Shown piece by piece: positions 16,968-26,209 of a stretch of 49,605 bases of DNA. Both the position numbers and the translations under genes were made by a program. The number at the start of each line of letters is the position of its first letter. Position 1 is the first letter of the stretch. Source of the stretch: Candidatus Yanofskybacteria bacterium RIFCSPHIGHO2_02_FULL_43_17 (GTDB lineage Bacteria; Patescibacteriota; Minisyncoccia; 2-02-FULL-40-12; GWA2-44-9); NCBI GenBank assembly GCA_001794435.1, contig MGJU01000019.1, positions 40,237-89,841 of the forward strand, in the 5' to 3' direction. The notes below the pieces were generated by a model. That model saw only the letters and a program-made list of their open reading frames with translations, did no database searches and had not been told where the DNA came from.

Positions 16968-17450
16968 TTATTCCTGAGAAACTTTGACCTTAACTTCTGC
17001 TGTAACATCCGGGGCGAGTTCTATTTTGACGATATGTTCGCCGAGCTGTTTAATGTGCCCTCCTTCGTGGCCTTCTAGATTTACCGAGTTCGGTTCTACT
17101 TTCCAACCAGAGGCTGGTCCGCCTCCGGTGGAGAATTGTTTAGTTAATGCTTCGGCTATATCCTCTTTGGTAACAGCTGAGTATATTTTTCCGGTTTTGG
17201 TCGCTTTTCTTGTAAATTCCAATACGGCATCTTTAAGTTGTTCAGCCAGCTTAACGACATTCTCTGTTTCAAGATTTTGTGATGCCTCTCGTTTCTTTTT
17301 GAGAGCATCAACTTCTTTCAGCGCGGCGTCAGTGGCCAGTTTGGCTATTTTCTTGGGGAACAAAAAATTCCTAGCATAACCGTCAGCGACAATCTTCACA
17401 TCCCCCATTTGCCCAAGACCTTTTATGTTTTGTAATATGATAACTCGCAT
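16968..17450 (-). CDS. rplI: 50S ribosomal protein L9
   Basis: MRVIILQNIKGLGQMGDVKIVADGYARNFLFPKKIA. Confidence 0.95.
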   Translation of the reverse strand: MRVIILQNIKGLGQMGDVKIVADGYARNFLFPKKIAKLATDAALKEVDALKKKREASQNLETENVVKLAEQLKDAVLEFTRKATKTGKIYSAVTKEDIAEALTKQFSTGGGPASGWKVEPNSVNLEGHEGGHIKQLGEHIVKIELAPDVTAEVKVKVSQE

Positions 17451-17487
17451 AGCAATTTAGCAATTTAACAATTTAACAATAACAATT

Positions 17488-18582
17488 TTATGTAATTTTG
17501 TCAAAAACCCCCTGCGGAATATCAACCAGTTTTTCCGTTACCGCTTTGAGTATCGCTTTCTTCAATTCCGGTGATAAAAACTGCTCCGGCCCACCGGAGG
17601 GTTCGCCCAATTCAAGCCACTTGTTAAACGCATGAGCAAATTCTTCGGTTTGCATCGTTATCAACAGAATATCTCTAACGGGCAACCTATCTCTAAACTT
17701 TTCCTTTACGTTCTTAATTACTTCGGCTTTCTTTTTTGAGTATTTAGGCCGAATCAATCCAAATTGTATACCAATCTCATTTTTTTTCTTGCCATATTTT
17801 ATGCCTTCTTGCTTAATTTTTACTCCTCTATTTCCCTGATGAACCCTTATTTTAAAATCGTATTTATAGATGCTATCCTCCACAATACTTGTTCTTAAAA
17901 CAGTGAAATCCAGTTTGTTGTTTAATGCTACTCTGTTAAGGAGCTCTCTAACTGCGATTTCGGCTATAAAACCAAGAAACATAACACCTTTTCCTTGTGG
18001 GCTATACCTCCATTTTTTCCACCCGCGCTCAACAGAATGAAGTGATTGTTTTCCGCCAAGCATGATACCGCCTTCGATGTAGGTTTTTACTAACTCTCTA
18101 TCGTATATACTTTCTATATCTCTTCTTGTTTCATTGGTCAGTATCCTTTTCGCAAGAGTTCTATAAGCCGGTCCGATTATTTCATAGTCTGGAACATATT
18201 TAATTCCCCAAGCATAATCAGACACAATATCGCCCATACCAACGTTTTTTCTTTGTCCTCTTTCTTCTAAAAAATATTGCTGATTTTCTTCGTCAAAATA
18301 AATTACTTTTCTCGTTCTATCTTCGAATTCTTTAACCAACCCTCCTTCGTCCAGTTTTTTAATTGCCAAACGCAGCGCTTCCAGCCGGTCTCTTTTTTGA
18401 GTAGCCAATTTTTCGAGCGTTATTTTTTCTTTCCTTTTCTTTTTAGGTTTTTCCGGATATACCGTTCCGCCTTCACCTTCCCATGTTTCAATCCCGCTCT
18501 TGTCGTCAAGGGTGGGGTCAATTTCTGGCCTTTTTTCGGGCTCTTTCTCGAGAGGTTTATGGAGTTTTGGTTCTTTTATCAT
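17488..18582 (-). CDS. hypothetical protein, possible nuclease-like fold
   Basis: Long ORF; YKYDFKIRVHQGNRGVKIKQEGI region could be a D...(E/Q)xK-like core (weak). Confidence 0.7.
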   Translation of the reverse strand: MIKEPKLHKPLEKEPEKRPEIDPTLDDKSGIETWEGEGGTVYPEKPKKKRKEKITLEKLATQKRDRLEALRLAIKKLDEGGLVKEFEDRTRKVIYFDEENQQYFLEERGQRKNVGMGDIVSDYAWGIKYVPDYEIIGPAYRTLAKRILTNETRRDIESIYDRELVKTYIEGGIMLGGKQSLHSVERGWKKWRYSPQGKGVMFLGFIAEIAVRELLNRVALNNKLDFTVLRTSIVEDSIYKYDFKIRVHQGNRGVKIKQEGIKYGKKKNEIGIQFGLIRPKYSKKKAEVIKNVKEKFRDRLPVRDILLITMQTEEFAHAFNKWLELGEPSGGPEQFLSPELKKAILKAVTEKLVDIPQGVFDKIT

Positions 18583-18599
18583 TACTTAATAATTTTTCT

Positions 18600-18853
18600 C
18601 GATACCCAAGAGCGAAACCATCTTCATTTAAGGCCGTTTGGTTCCTGATGAATGACACAATGGTTAAATTAATCAAGAATTTGCTTAATAAACAAATTTG
18701 GGCCGGAAAACCCGCCTAAGTTTTATAAAATAAAATTTAGGCGGGGCAAACGGGTGCTGAAATTTGTTAAGCAAATTGAAGATTAATTGAATCATTTGTC
18801 AGCAGGAGGCCGGAGGCCGTAATCAATAGGCCGACAAATGGAGAGGGTTTCGC
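18600..18853 (-). repeat. family III structured element, copy B
   Basis: GCGAAACCCTCTCCATTTGTCGGCC ... AATTTGCTTAACAAATTTCAGCACCCGTTTGCCCCGCCTAA...TTAGGCGGGTTTTCCGG...AAGCAAATT...GGAACCAAACGGCCTTAAATGAAGATGGTTTCGC; homologous to 10060-10335. Confidence 0.8.
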
Positions 18854-18855
18854 TA

Positions 18856-20130
18856 TCATTTCAATAACTCCAATGCCTTATCCAACTGCGGGTCTTTGCC
18901 GGGGACCCCCAACTCAAATTCAGATTCTTCCTTTTCTTCGCCATCCGCCCTATTTGACGGAGGCGGATCTTCTTTAGGAATTTCAACTTTGACATCCGGT
19001 TCTATGCCCGTGTCGGAAATGGATATTCCGTTCGGGGTGAGCCATTTGGCTACGGTTACTTTGAGCGACGAGCCGTCCTTGAATTTTTCCAGTTCCTGCA
19101 CGGAACCTTTACCGAATGTTTTCTCGCCCACTAATCTTATCCCCCTATTATCATGCAATGCTCCGGCTACTATTTCTGAAGCCGATGCCGAACCCCCGTT
19201 TATCAGAATTACGGTCGGATACATCTTAAGAGAGCCGTTGCCATTGCTCTTAAATTCGTTTTTTGAGCTGTCGCTGAATGCCTCCACTGTTACTATTTGG
19301 TTTTTATCCAGGAACCAGCCTGCGATATTGACGGCTGAATCGAGAAGCCCGCCGGGATTATTGCGTAAGTCCAGCACCAATCTTTCGGCTCCCGAATTCA
19401 ATATTTCTTGGGCTGATTTTTGGAATTCAGAGTCAATGTTTTGGTTAAATGTAAACAACCGAAGATACGCAACCTTTTTTCCTCCGCCAGTTGGCGGAGA
19501 CTCAAGCATTTCCCAGGTGATGGTCGGTATCTTTATCGTGTCTCGGATTATTTCGACTTCTTTTGTATCGGCCCCATTGGAAGAAATCGTCAGAATGACT
19601 GGCGTTCCGCGCTTTCCTCTTATCAGGTTGACCGCTTCTTCAATCGACAAATCAGCAGTCGGCTTGTCGTCGATCCGAAGTATCTTGTCTCCCGCTTTAA
19701 GACCGGCTTTGTAGGCGGGAGTGTCTTTGATCGGCGCTATTACAGTAAGGACATTCTGCCTCTTGCCTATCTCTATCCCGACTCCTCCAAAAGAACCGGA
19801 TATTTCTTCCTGGAATTTTTTACTTTCCGGAGGTTCAAAAAATACAGTGTATGGGTCGCCGATGCTATTTACCATCCCTTCTATTGCGCCGTAGATAAGT
19901 TTTTGCGTGTCTAGGGCGTTGCGTTCTACATATTTATTGTGCAGAGAATTCCATGTGTCCCAAAACAGCGAAAAATCAGCATAATCCGGCTGGCCGAGAT
20001 CCTTGTTAATCAGAATCTTGATTGGATTAGACTCAACTCCGTTAGAGCGTTCAAAAAAAACACCGCCGGCAAATCCGGCTCCGAGAGCGACTATCAGCGA
20101 TAAGACAAGTAATTTTTTATTTAAAACCAT
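18856..20130 (-). CDS. S41 family C-terminal processing peptidase (PDZ domain)
   Basis: GVGIEIGKRQNVLTVIAPIKDTPAYKAGLKAGDKILRIDD, LRNNPGGLLDSAVNIAGWF, INGGSASASEIVAGALHDN, GEKTFGKGSVQ. Confidence 0.96.
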   Translation of the reverse strand: MVLNKKLLVLSLIVALGAGFAGGVFFERSNGVESNPIKILINKDLGQPDYADFSLFWDTWNSLHNKYVERNALDTQKLIYGAIEGMVNSIGDPYTVFFEPPESKKFQEEISGSFGGVGIEIGKRQNVLTVIAPIKDTPAYKAGLKAGDKILRIDDKPTADLSIEEAVNLIRGKRGTPVILTISSNGADTKEVEIIRDTIKIPTITWEMLESPPTGGGKKVAYLRLFTFNQNIDSEFQKSAQEILNSGAERLVLDLRNNPGGLLDSAVNIAGWFLDKNQIVTVEAFSDSSKNEFKSNGNGSLKMYPTVILINGGSASASEIVAGALHDNRGIRLVGEKTFGKGSVQELEKFKDGSSLKVTVAKWLTPNGISISDTGIEPDVKVEIPKEDPPPSNRADGEEKEESEFELGVPGKDPQLDKALELLK

Positions 20131-20131
20131 A

Positions 20132-20198
20132 CCAGGAAGTAGAACTTCCGAATATTAATTAATAATGCTGCCAGACAATCGGAAGTTTCACTTCCTGG
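20132..20198. repeat. family V AGTAGAA-type palindrome
   Basis: CCAGGAAGTAGAACTTCCGA (20132-20151) / TCGGAAGTTTCACTTCCTGG (20179-20198). Confidence 0.8.
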
Positions 20199-20976
20199 CA
20201 TATTTATAAAAGTATTTAATTGCGTCGATTGTGTGTTGTCGGCCCTGCTTATTCAAAAACACATCCAGCAAACCGAAATGTCCCTTGGATCCTCTTTTAT
20301 GATAATGGTACATTTCGGAATAAGGGTAGTAAGCAACCTTAAAACCATTTTCCCAAAAGCGTCTCGCCCAGTCAACATCGCTCATATATAGAAAGAATTT
20401 TTCGTCCAGCAAACCGACTTTGTCTACCGCTTTTCGGGAAACCATAATCGCGGAACCCATCAGCCATTCCGCTTCCGTCGGCTCGCTCATATTCTTATCC
20501 GTCATCATAAATTTATTCAGGATTTTTTTGCCGAAAGTCGTGCGGCCCAAAGGGCTGCGCCGGCAGAGTACGGTCAGTGGGGTGTAATATCGGAAGCAGG
20601 AATTTTGCGTCGAACCATCAAAATTTAAAAGCCGAGGCCCCGCGAGACCCACATTGGTGTTAGTTGCCAGATATGAAGCGAGCTTCTCTATAGACCGAGC
20701 CATTGGTATTACATCAGGATTTAATATCAAAATAAAGTCGCCAGATGATGCCTTGATGCCTTCGTTTGTGCCCTTTGTGTAGCCGATATTTTCTTTGAAT
20801 GCCACCGTTTTTACTTCTGGGAATTCTTTGACCACATTTCTTGTCTCGGGAGCGGAAGCAATATCAACGACTAATATCTCGTGTTTGAAATTAGGCGACA
20901 AGACTCTTCTCAGAGAAGAAAGGCATAATCGTAGGAGGGTCGGGTTCTTGTAGTTTATAATTGCTATCGATGTCAT
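20188..20976 (-). CDS. glycosyltransferase family 2
   Basis: MTSIAIINYKNPTLLRLCLSSL...EILVVDIAS, NIGYTKGTNEGIKASSGDFILILNPDV. Confidence 0.92.
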   Translation of the reverse strand: MTSIAIINYKNPTLLRLCLSSLRRVLSPNFKHEILVVDIASAPETRNVVKEFPEVKTVAFKENIGYTKGTNEGIKASSGDFILILNPDVIPMARSIEKLASYLATNTNVGLAGPRLLNFDGSTQNSCFRYYTPLTVLCRRSPLGRTTFGKKILNKFMMTDKNMSEPTEAEWLMGSAIMVSRKAVDKVGLLDEKFFLYMSDVDWARRFWENGFKVAYYPYSEMYHYHKRGSKGHFGLLDVFLNKQGRQHTIDAIKYFYKYARK

Positions 20977-21133
20977 GTTATAACTTGCTGGCTGCTCTCC
21001 GACTGACAACGTCGGAGTACGCTCTTGACCGACTTCTTCATTAAATCCTCCGCTTGCTCCTTCACTATACTTCAGTATGGCTCGTCGCAATGCTCGGATT
21101 TGCCTCGAATTCGGTCAAGCCAGCGGCGTTCTG
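20977..21133 (-). repeat. family I structured repeat, copy directly upstream of the GT start codon
   Basis: GCTGGC/GCCAGC, TTGACCGA/TCGGTCAA, AAATCC/GGATTT, CATACTTCAGTATG-like hairpin, CTCCGAC/GTCGGAG; ends AAGTTATAAC-ATG. Confidence 0.88.
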
Positions 21134-21134
21134 A

Positions 21135-22202
21135 TTATTCTAATAGTGTATTAAATAGCTGTTTTATCTGGTCGAAATTATCTCCATTCGGAAGCAGTAT
21201 GTAAATCCCGTTCGGTCCGGTGGTTTGATAAAGTAAGTTGTCCGTTGATAACACTTCCTTTTTGAATGTAGCTGGTGAGGTATCCACTTCTTTTCCAAGG
21301 TCAATTATTTTTTTCACGTCCCAGATATTAATGTCGGTTTTGATATTCTGGTTTAGGGTATTGATCACCGATAGAGTTTTGATGGGGTCGGTTAGCACCT
21401 TCAATTCGGTTAGTTTGTTTTTTATCGCGAACAGTACCTGTTGTTGCCTGAAAGCTCGGTCAAAATCGCTGGTGGAGTATCTGGATCTGACATAATACAA
21501 AGCATTCTGTCCGTTCAGATGGTTTGTGCCAGCCGGCAGTTCAAACGCATATCCCCACTGGCCTTCCTCTTTGAATGACTTGACCAGAGTAATGTCTATG
21601 CCGCCAAGCTGGTCTATCAGTTTCTCGAATGAAGAAAAGTCGGCGACTATCACGTTATCTATATACACGCCGGTTATTTGAGATATCAAATTTTTCGCAT
21701 AATCAGTTCCTTCTCCTCGCAATAATCCGTATTCGTAAGCAGAGTTTATTTTGTCTTTTTTGTTGTATATTTTGACATACAAATCGCGCGGTATTGAGGC
21801 TAGAGACGACTTTTTGGTAAGCTGGTCGTGGCTGAAGACCATTATCGTGTCGGTCAGCAAAGCCCCCGCTTCTTCGGCATCTTCAGCGTCTTCACCCCTT
21901 ATTCCTAAGATAAGGATATCAAGACGATTCGGTTCTTTCTCGGGCATGATGTAATTAGTGTCTATTTCTTCTGCTTGGTTCTGGTTGAAGAATAGTAAAT
22001 TTGCAAACCTCTTAAACCATGCCGCATCGAGCTCACTGCCCTCTTTAGCTGTTTTATTTTCGACTTCAAACTCTCTGTCCAGTAACGCCGTATTAAAAAC
22101 AATATAGCCGATAACCACAAACCCCACAATTAAAAAAAAGCGATTTCTTGTTCGCCCTCTCTTCTCTTTAAAATTGTCCGAGTTGAAGTCTAATTGATCC
22201 AT
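21135..22202 (-). CDS. LytR-CpsA-Psr (LCP) family protein
   Basis: DILILGIRGEDAEDAEEAGALLTDTIMVFSH, SIPRDLYVKI, INSAYEYG, NALYYVRSRYSTSDFDRAFRQQQVL. Confidence 0.93.
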   Translation of the reverse strand: MDQLDFNSDNFKEKRGRTRNRFFLIVGFVVIGYIVFNTALLDREFEVENKTAKEGSELDAAWFKRFANLLFFNQNQAEEIDTNYIMPEKEPNRLDILILGIRGEDAEDAEEAGALLTDTIMVFSHDQLTKKSSLASIPRDLYVKIYNKKDKINSAYEYGLLRGEGTDYAKNLISQITGVYIDNVIVADFSSFEKLIDQLGGIDITLVKSFKEEGQWGYAFELPAGTNHLNGQNALYYVRSRYSTSDFDRAFRQQQVLFAIKNKLTELKVLTDPIKTLSVINTLNQNIKTDINIWDVKKIIDLGKEVDTSPATFKKEVLSTDNLLYQTTGPNGIYILLPNGDNFDQIKQLFNTLLE

Positions 22203-23233
22203 TTCCTAATATCCTTCGGGTTTGCAACCGCTCGTTTCATTATCTCCTTTCTTTTGCGGAGCATAGCGGGCAGATGCTTGAAAAATTTCGGTATTTCTTT
22301 CAGCACTCCAGGCTCGAACAATATCGTATATCCGAGCACCGCCGTCTCTCGTAAGACGATCCAGGGCAAATCCTTCAGGATATTTATTATATGATCATTT
22401 TTGATTAATGTCCAACGGGTGTTTCTCCAATCAAGACGGCGTTTTTGAATGGGAATTTGTTTTCGGACCGGAACCCTTGTTATATAATCTGACCAGCTCT
22501 TTTTGACAGATTTTGTCGTTTGTCTATCGTGCCAGGCAATTACGTCAGGCGCAAAAACTTGCTTCCATCCGAATAACTGCATCCGCCAAGCGAGGTCTAG
22601 GTCATCGCCGTACCAAAAGTAATCATGATCTGTTATTTCCCCTGAAACTTTTAAACTCTTGAATGCCTCCGTTCGGAATATCGGCACTGCTCCCTCAACG
22701 GCAAAAATTTCTTCTAGTTTGTCGTATTGACCGTTGTCTTCTTCTCCGTGGCCGATATTAATGATCCGGCGGGACCGGAAAATTTTAAATCCGGTAGTAT
22801 CAATTATGTTCGTCAGTTCCGGTTCGTTGTTCACCAGATCATATTTATATATCTTTGCCTGGATTGCTCCTATTTTTGTCTCTTTTCCCATTATTTCAAT
22901 AGAATTTCTAATGAAATCTTTATCCAGTATGATATCTACGGCCGAGGCTATTATGTATTGGCCGTCGGTATATTTAAGCAGCTCTTCTTGGCCGGGCCAC
23001 ATGCCAAGGTTAATTTTGTTTTTAACAAAATTAACCTGCTTGTAGCTTGTAGCTTGTAGCTTGTAGCTCTCGATAATACTTACAGTATTATCGATTGAGC
23101 CGTTATCTAATATATTGAACTGTATCTTATCGTGCGGATACGTCTGTTTTTTAAGCGAATCCAAAAAATAGCGAATGTACTTTTCGCCGTTTAGAACTAC
23201 GAGATTAATTGTAACTGGTGGATTTGACATCAT
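22190..23233 (-). CDS. glycosyltransferase family 2
   Basis: INLVVLNGEKYIRYFLDSLKKQTYPHDKIQFNILDNGSIDNT; YGDDLDLAWRMQLFGWKQVFAPDVIAWH. Confidence 0.92.
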   Translation of the reverse strand: MMSNPPVTINLVVLNGEKYIRYFLDSLKKQTYPHDKIQFNILDNGSIDNTVSIIESYKLQATSYKQVNFVKNKINLGMWPGQEELLKYTDGQYIIASAVDIILDKDFIRNSIEIMGKETKIGAIQAKIYKYDLVNNEPELTNIIDTTGFKIFRSRRIINIGHGEEDNGQYDKLEEIFAVEGAVPIFRTEAFKSLKVSGEITDHDYFWYGDDLDLAWRMQLFGWKQVFAPDVIAWHDRQTTKSVKKSWSDYITRVPVRKQIPIQKRRLDWRNTRWTLIKNDHIINILKDLPWIVLRETAVLGYTILFEPGVLKEIPKFFKHLPAMLRKRKEIMKRAVANPKDIRKWIN

Positions 23234-23281
23234 GTCATCTGTATTATACTGTATTAGAACATTTGTTCCTTAGGATTAAAA

Positions 23282-23542
23282 GTGGCCGGAAAAGTATCGA
23301 CATCATCGACTCTTGGACCGGAAGAAGTCCTTATCTATAACATATTAAAAAGCGAGCCAATGGCAACGGATGATCTTGTTGGTTGCTTGATGAGTGAGCC
23401 GTATGGGGTGTCTTTCGATCGAATTTTGGAAGGACTGAATATATTATTATTCAATGGTTTTATCAGGGCGTTGAACTTTAAGAGTCATCCGACACAAAAT
23501 TATAAGATCTGCGTCAGGTTAACGGTAAATCCAATGACATAA
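23282..23542 (+). CDS. small protein, possible winged-helix domain
   Basis: LGPEEVLIYNILKSEPMATDDLVGCLM..SFDRILEGLNILLFNGFIRAL; terminator-like ACTCGTCTCTCGGCGAGTTTTTT just downstream. Confidence 0.5.
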   Translation: MAGKVSTSSTLGPEEVLIYNILKSEPMATDDLVGCLMSEPYGVSFDRILEGLNILLFNGFIRALNFKSHPTQNYKICVRLTVNPMT

Positions 23543-25081
23543 TCACTCGTCTCTCGGCGAGTTTTTTCTTCCAAGAATTAAGGCCATTGTGAACATAAAC
23601 ATCAAAAGGGCCCTCTCGTCAAATATGGCAATGTCGGTCAATGAATATATTAAAATCCACGGTACATATAAAAGAGTTGCGGCAAAATATATTCCAAGCC
23701 GCTTGTCACCTTCCCGGACGAAGACCTCGTAATTCTTCTTAAATAAAAGCCACAAAAACCATATGAAAATTAATCCGGCCAGGATGCCCATTTCTGAAGC
23801 AATTTGAAGGTATAAATTATGCGCCGATGAACCGGCTTTGGCCAGACGGATATCTTGTTCCAGAACGACCGGATAATTGCCTATGCCGACACCAAGAAAT
23901 GGTTTTTCTTTTATCGATGACAAGGTTTTTTTCCATATTTCTATTCGTTGCGCATTGGATGTTTCCCCAAAATCAAGTATTGAACGGATACGCGCTTTCA
24001 GAATGTCGTCGCTTTTCCCGATTAAGAATTGTGGGGATGAGAATATGGGAAAGGCAACCGAGAATGCGAGAAAAAATATTATTAAATAAGCGGTTATGTT
24101 TTTAAAAACAATTCCCCCTTCTTTTTCTATTGCTGTTCGTTTTATCCACCACATCAGCGTAAACGCCAATAGTGCCACTCCCACACTTGCCGCCCAAATT
24201 CCTCGCGTACCGCTCAATATGGTTATTAAAAATAGAAGTGAAAGCGAAGTTATTCTTATCCACCTTTTTTGTGTTATTGCTAAAACGGCGGGAATCCCAA
24301 GCAATACAAATTGTGGAAACGAGTGTGAATCGGGAAACAAGGAAAAAACCCTCAACGATAATTGCTCGCCGTAATATGCGAACCACGTATTGCCCAGCTG
24401 GACGGCAATGTTGCACCACTGTTCGCCGAACTGGCGGCACTGTATCCCCTCGCCCCAAATTCTCATAAATTGGTAAATATCAATGAAGTAAGTCGAGATA
24501 ACTTGAATATATCCGACTGCGGCAACGATAACGACGGGAATAATAGAATTTTTAATTAATCTTAAGGTGAATTCTTTATCAACGGCTTTATAATAAATAA
24601 CGATTCCAAAAAGGGAAAAATTTAGAAAAAATATTATTCGCTTAATCGCCACAACCTTATCCGGCGCCGGAATTATGGACAAAACCGTGAGGAGCAAAAG
24701 AACAATGAGAAAAAAGGATGGGCTTATGCTCGGCTTGAGTAAGTTTTTTAATTTTGAAAATTGGGACTTAATTGAAAATTGTCTGCCAGTTGGCGGATTG
24801 AAAATTAAAAATTTCGCCGTAAACCATTTTAAGAAAATAATTATGGCGAGTATTCTCCACACATTAAAATTATCAAAATCGGCCGTAAACGGCATTGCCA
24901 GAAATAAAGGAATTGACCTTACGAAAAACACCAGAGAATCCTCAATCGGAACCATCAGGAAATAGATAATGAAAGCCACGCCCAAATAAAGTGCTGTTTC
25001 TCGCGGCAAAACCCCGGTAATGATCAAACTGAAAAGAACGACCTCAACTACGAAAAACCAATTTAAGAAATTATTTCTCAT
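23543..25081 (-). CDS. O-antigen ligase/polymerase-like membrane protein
   Basis: Multiple TM helices; GVGIGNYPVVLEQD...SSAHNLYLQIASEMGILAGLIF is characteristic of the Wzy_C/O-antigen ligase region. Confidence 0.9.
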   Translation of the reverse strand: MRNNFLNWFFVVEVVLFSLIITGVLPRETALYLGVAFIIYFLMVPIEDSLVFFVRSIPLFLAMPFTADFDNFNVWRILAIIIFLKWFTAKFLIFNPPTGRQFSIKSQFSKLKNLLKPSISPSFFLIVLLLLTVLSIIPAPDKVVAIKRIIFFLNFSLFGIVIYYKAVDKEFTLRLIKNSIIPVVIVAAVGYIQVISTYFIDIYQFMRIWGEGIQCRQFGEQWCNIAVQLGNTWFAYYGEQLSLRVFSLFPDSHSFPQFVLLGIPAVLAITQKRWIRITSLSLLFLITILSGTRGIWAASVGVALLAFTLMWWIKRTAIEKEGGIVFKNITAYLIIFFLAFSVAFPIFSSPQFLIGKSDDILKARIRSILDFGETSNAQRIEIWKKTLSSIKEKPFLGVGIGNYPVVLEQDIRLAKAGSSAHNLYLQIASEMGILAGLIFIWFLWLLFKKNYEVFVREGDKRLGIYFAATLLYVPWILIYSLTDIAIFDERALLMFMFTMALILGRKNSPRDE

Positions 25082-25123
25082 TTATAATTTGAAACCAGCG
25101 ATTAGCGAAACTTTTCCAATTAG

Positions 25124-26209
25124 TTAGAATAAAGTGGAAATTTGCCACAGGTCGTTTTCTATTGACTTGGTTGCTTGCGAATCCGGTTCTCCTGTTATCT
25201 CTTTATATTTATCTGCACGACTGACTATCAGATAGAAGTGGGGATTATCAATACCCTGACTTTGGGCATATTCTTTTGCCTTTTTTATGTCTTGCTGCAA
25301 CTTCTTTACTTTTACTAAATCGGAAGTTGGCATTTCCTGACCGCTTAAATCTTTCTGGTATCTTATTGATGCTATTGGACTTGCCGAAAGTTCTTTTTCT
25401 AAATCCGAGATTTGCTCTTCACCGTATATGCCGTCATCTAAGCGTACAAAGGATGATTTTGACTGAAAAATTACATTGGTACCGTTATTTGTTTTTGCCC
25501 AAAAATCAATTGCGTAATGGGCGTCTTCTTTTGGATTGCCGGGGATTACCTTTTTAAAACACTTACTCAGTATTTTAAAAACTCCCAACTCTTGTCTTAA
25601 TCCTCTTTCCGCTCCTCTCCAGTTACTCTCAAATCCCAACCGGCTCATAATGTTTCTAAAAACATTAAATAAATCTGTTAGGTAATCTGGGTTTGACTCA
25701 TTTTGAATCACATACCATTGAACAAGCGATCTGCTTTCGGTCATATCCTCGGTTAATCTCTCCTGCTCTGTTATTTCCTCATCCGACAACTGGGGAGCCT
25801 CGGTCATTACCCGATATTCCTTATGTTTAACTTTTAGCTGAGACAGATATATTGTCCGCACAGCGTCAATCAAAGCGTTGAGTTCGGGTATATAATCTCC
25901 GAACCTTGTACTTTGTTCAAGTTCACGCCGCAAATCACCCAATCCCTTTAGGATGTTTAATTTTGTTGTTTTATAAAAATCAGCCCCTTTTTTTAATTTT
26001 TGTCGCCTTTTTTCGTGTGTTTGTGATTGATTTTCTGAATCTATGTCTGGCTCCTGCGTTCTTGCCTCTAAGTCCTTTTCAAATTCATCACGGACCTGAT
26101 TTGCCATACTTTGCACGCGCTCAACAATGCGTTTCTCTAAAAACTCTAACCTCTCTTTGTCGGTATTAAATTTTTCTTGTGGTGGATCTGATCTAATTGT
26201 TTCTGGCAT
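25124..26209 (-). CDS. hypothetical protein, possible PD-(D/E)XK-like domain
   Basis: KEDAHYAIDFWAKTNNGTNVIFQSKSS (D..QxK pattern). Confidence 0.7.
   Translation of the reverse strand: MPETIRSDPPQEKFNTDKERLEFLEKRIVERVQSMANQVRDEFEKDLEARTQEPDIDSENQSQTHEKRRQKLKKGADFYKTTKLNILKGLGDLRRELEQSTRFGDYIPELNALIDAVRTIYLSQLKVKHKEYRVMTEAPQLSDEEITEQERLTEDMTESRSLVQWYVIQNESNPDYLTDLFNVFRNIMSRLGFESNWRGAERGLRQELGVFKILSKCFKKVIPGNPKEDAHYAIDFWAKTNNGTNVIFQSKSSFVRLDDGIYGEEQISDLEKELSASPIASIRYQKDLSGQEMPTSDLVKVKKLQQDIKKAKEYAQSQGIDNPHFYLIVSRADKYKEITGEPDSQATKSIENDLWQISTLF

Noticed and set aside
18277-18719. Plus-strand ORFs 18277-18648 and 18483-18719
   Set aside because: Antisense to the 17488-18582 gene and overlapping the family III copy B repeat; compositionally biased F-rich translation.
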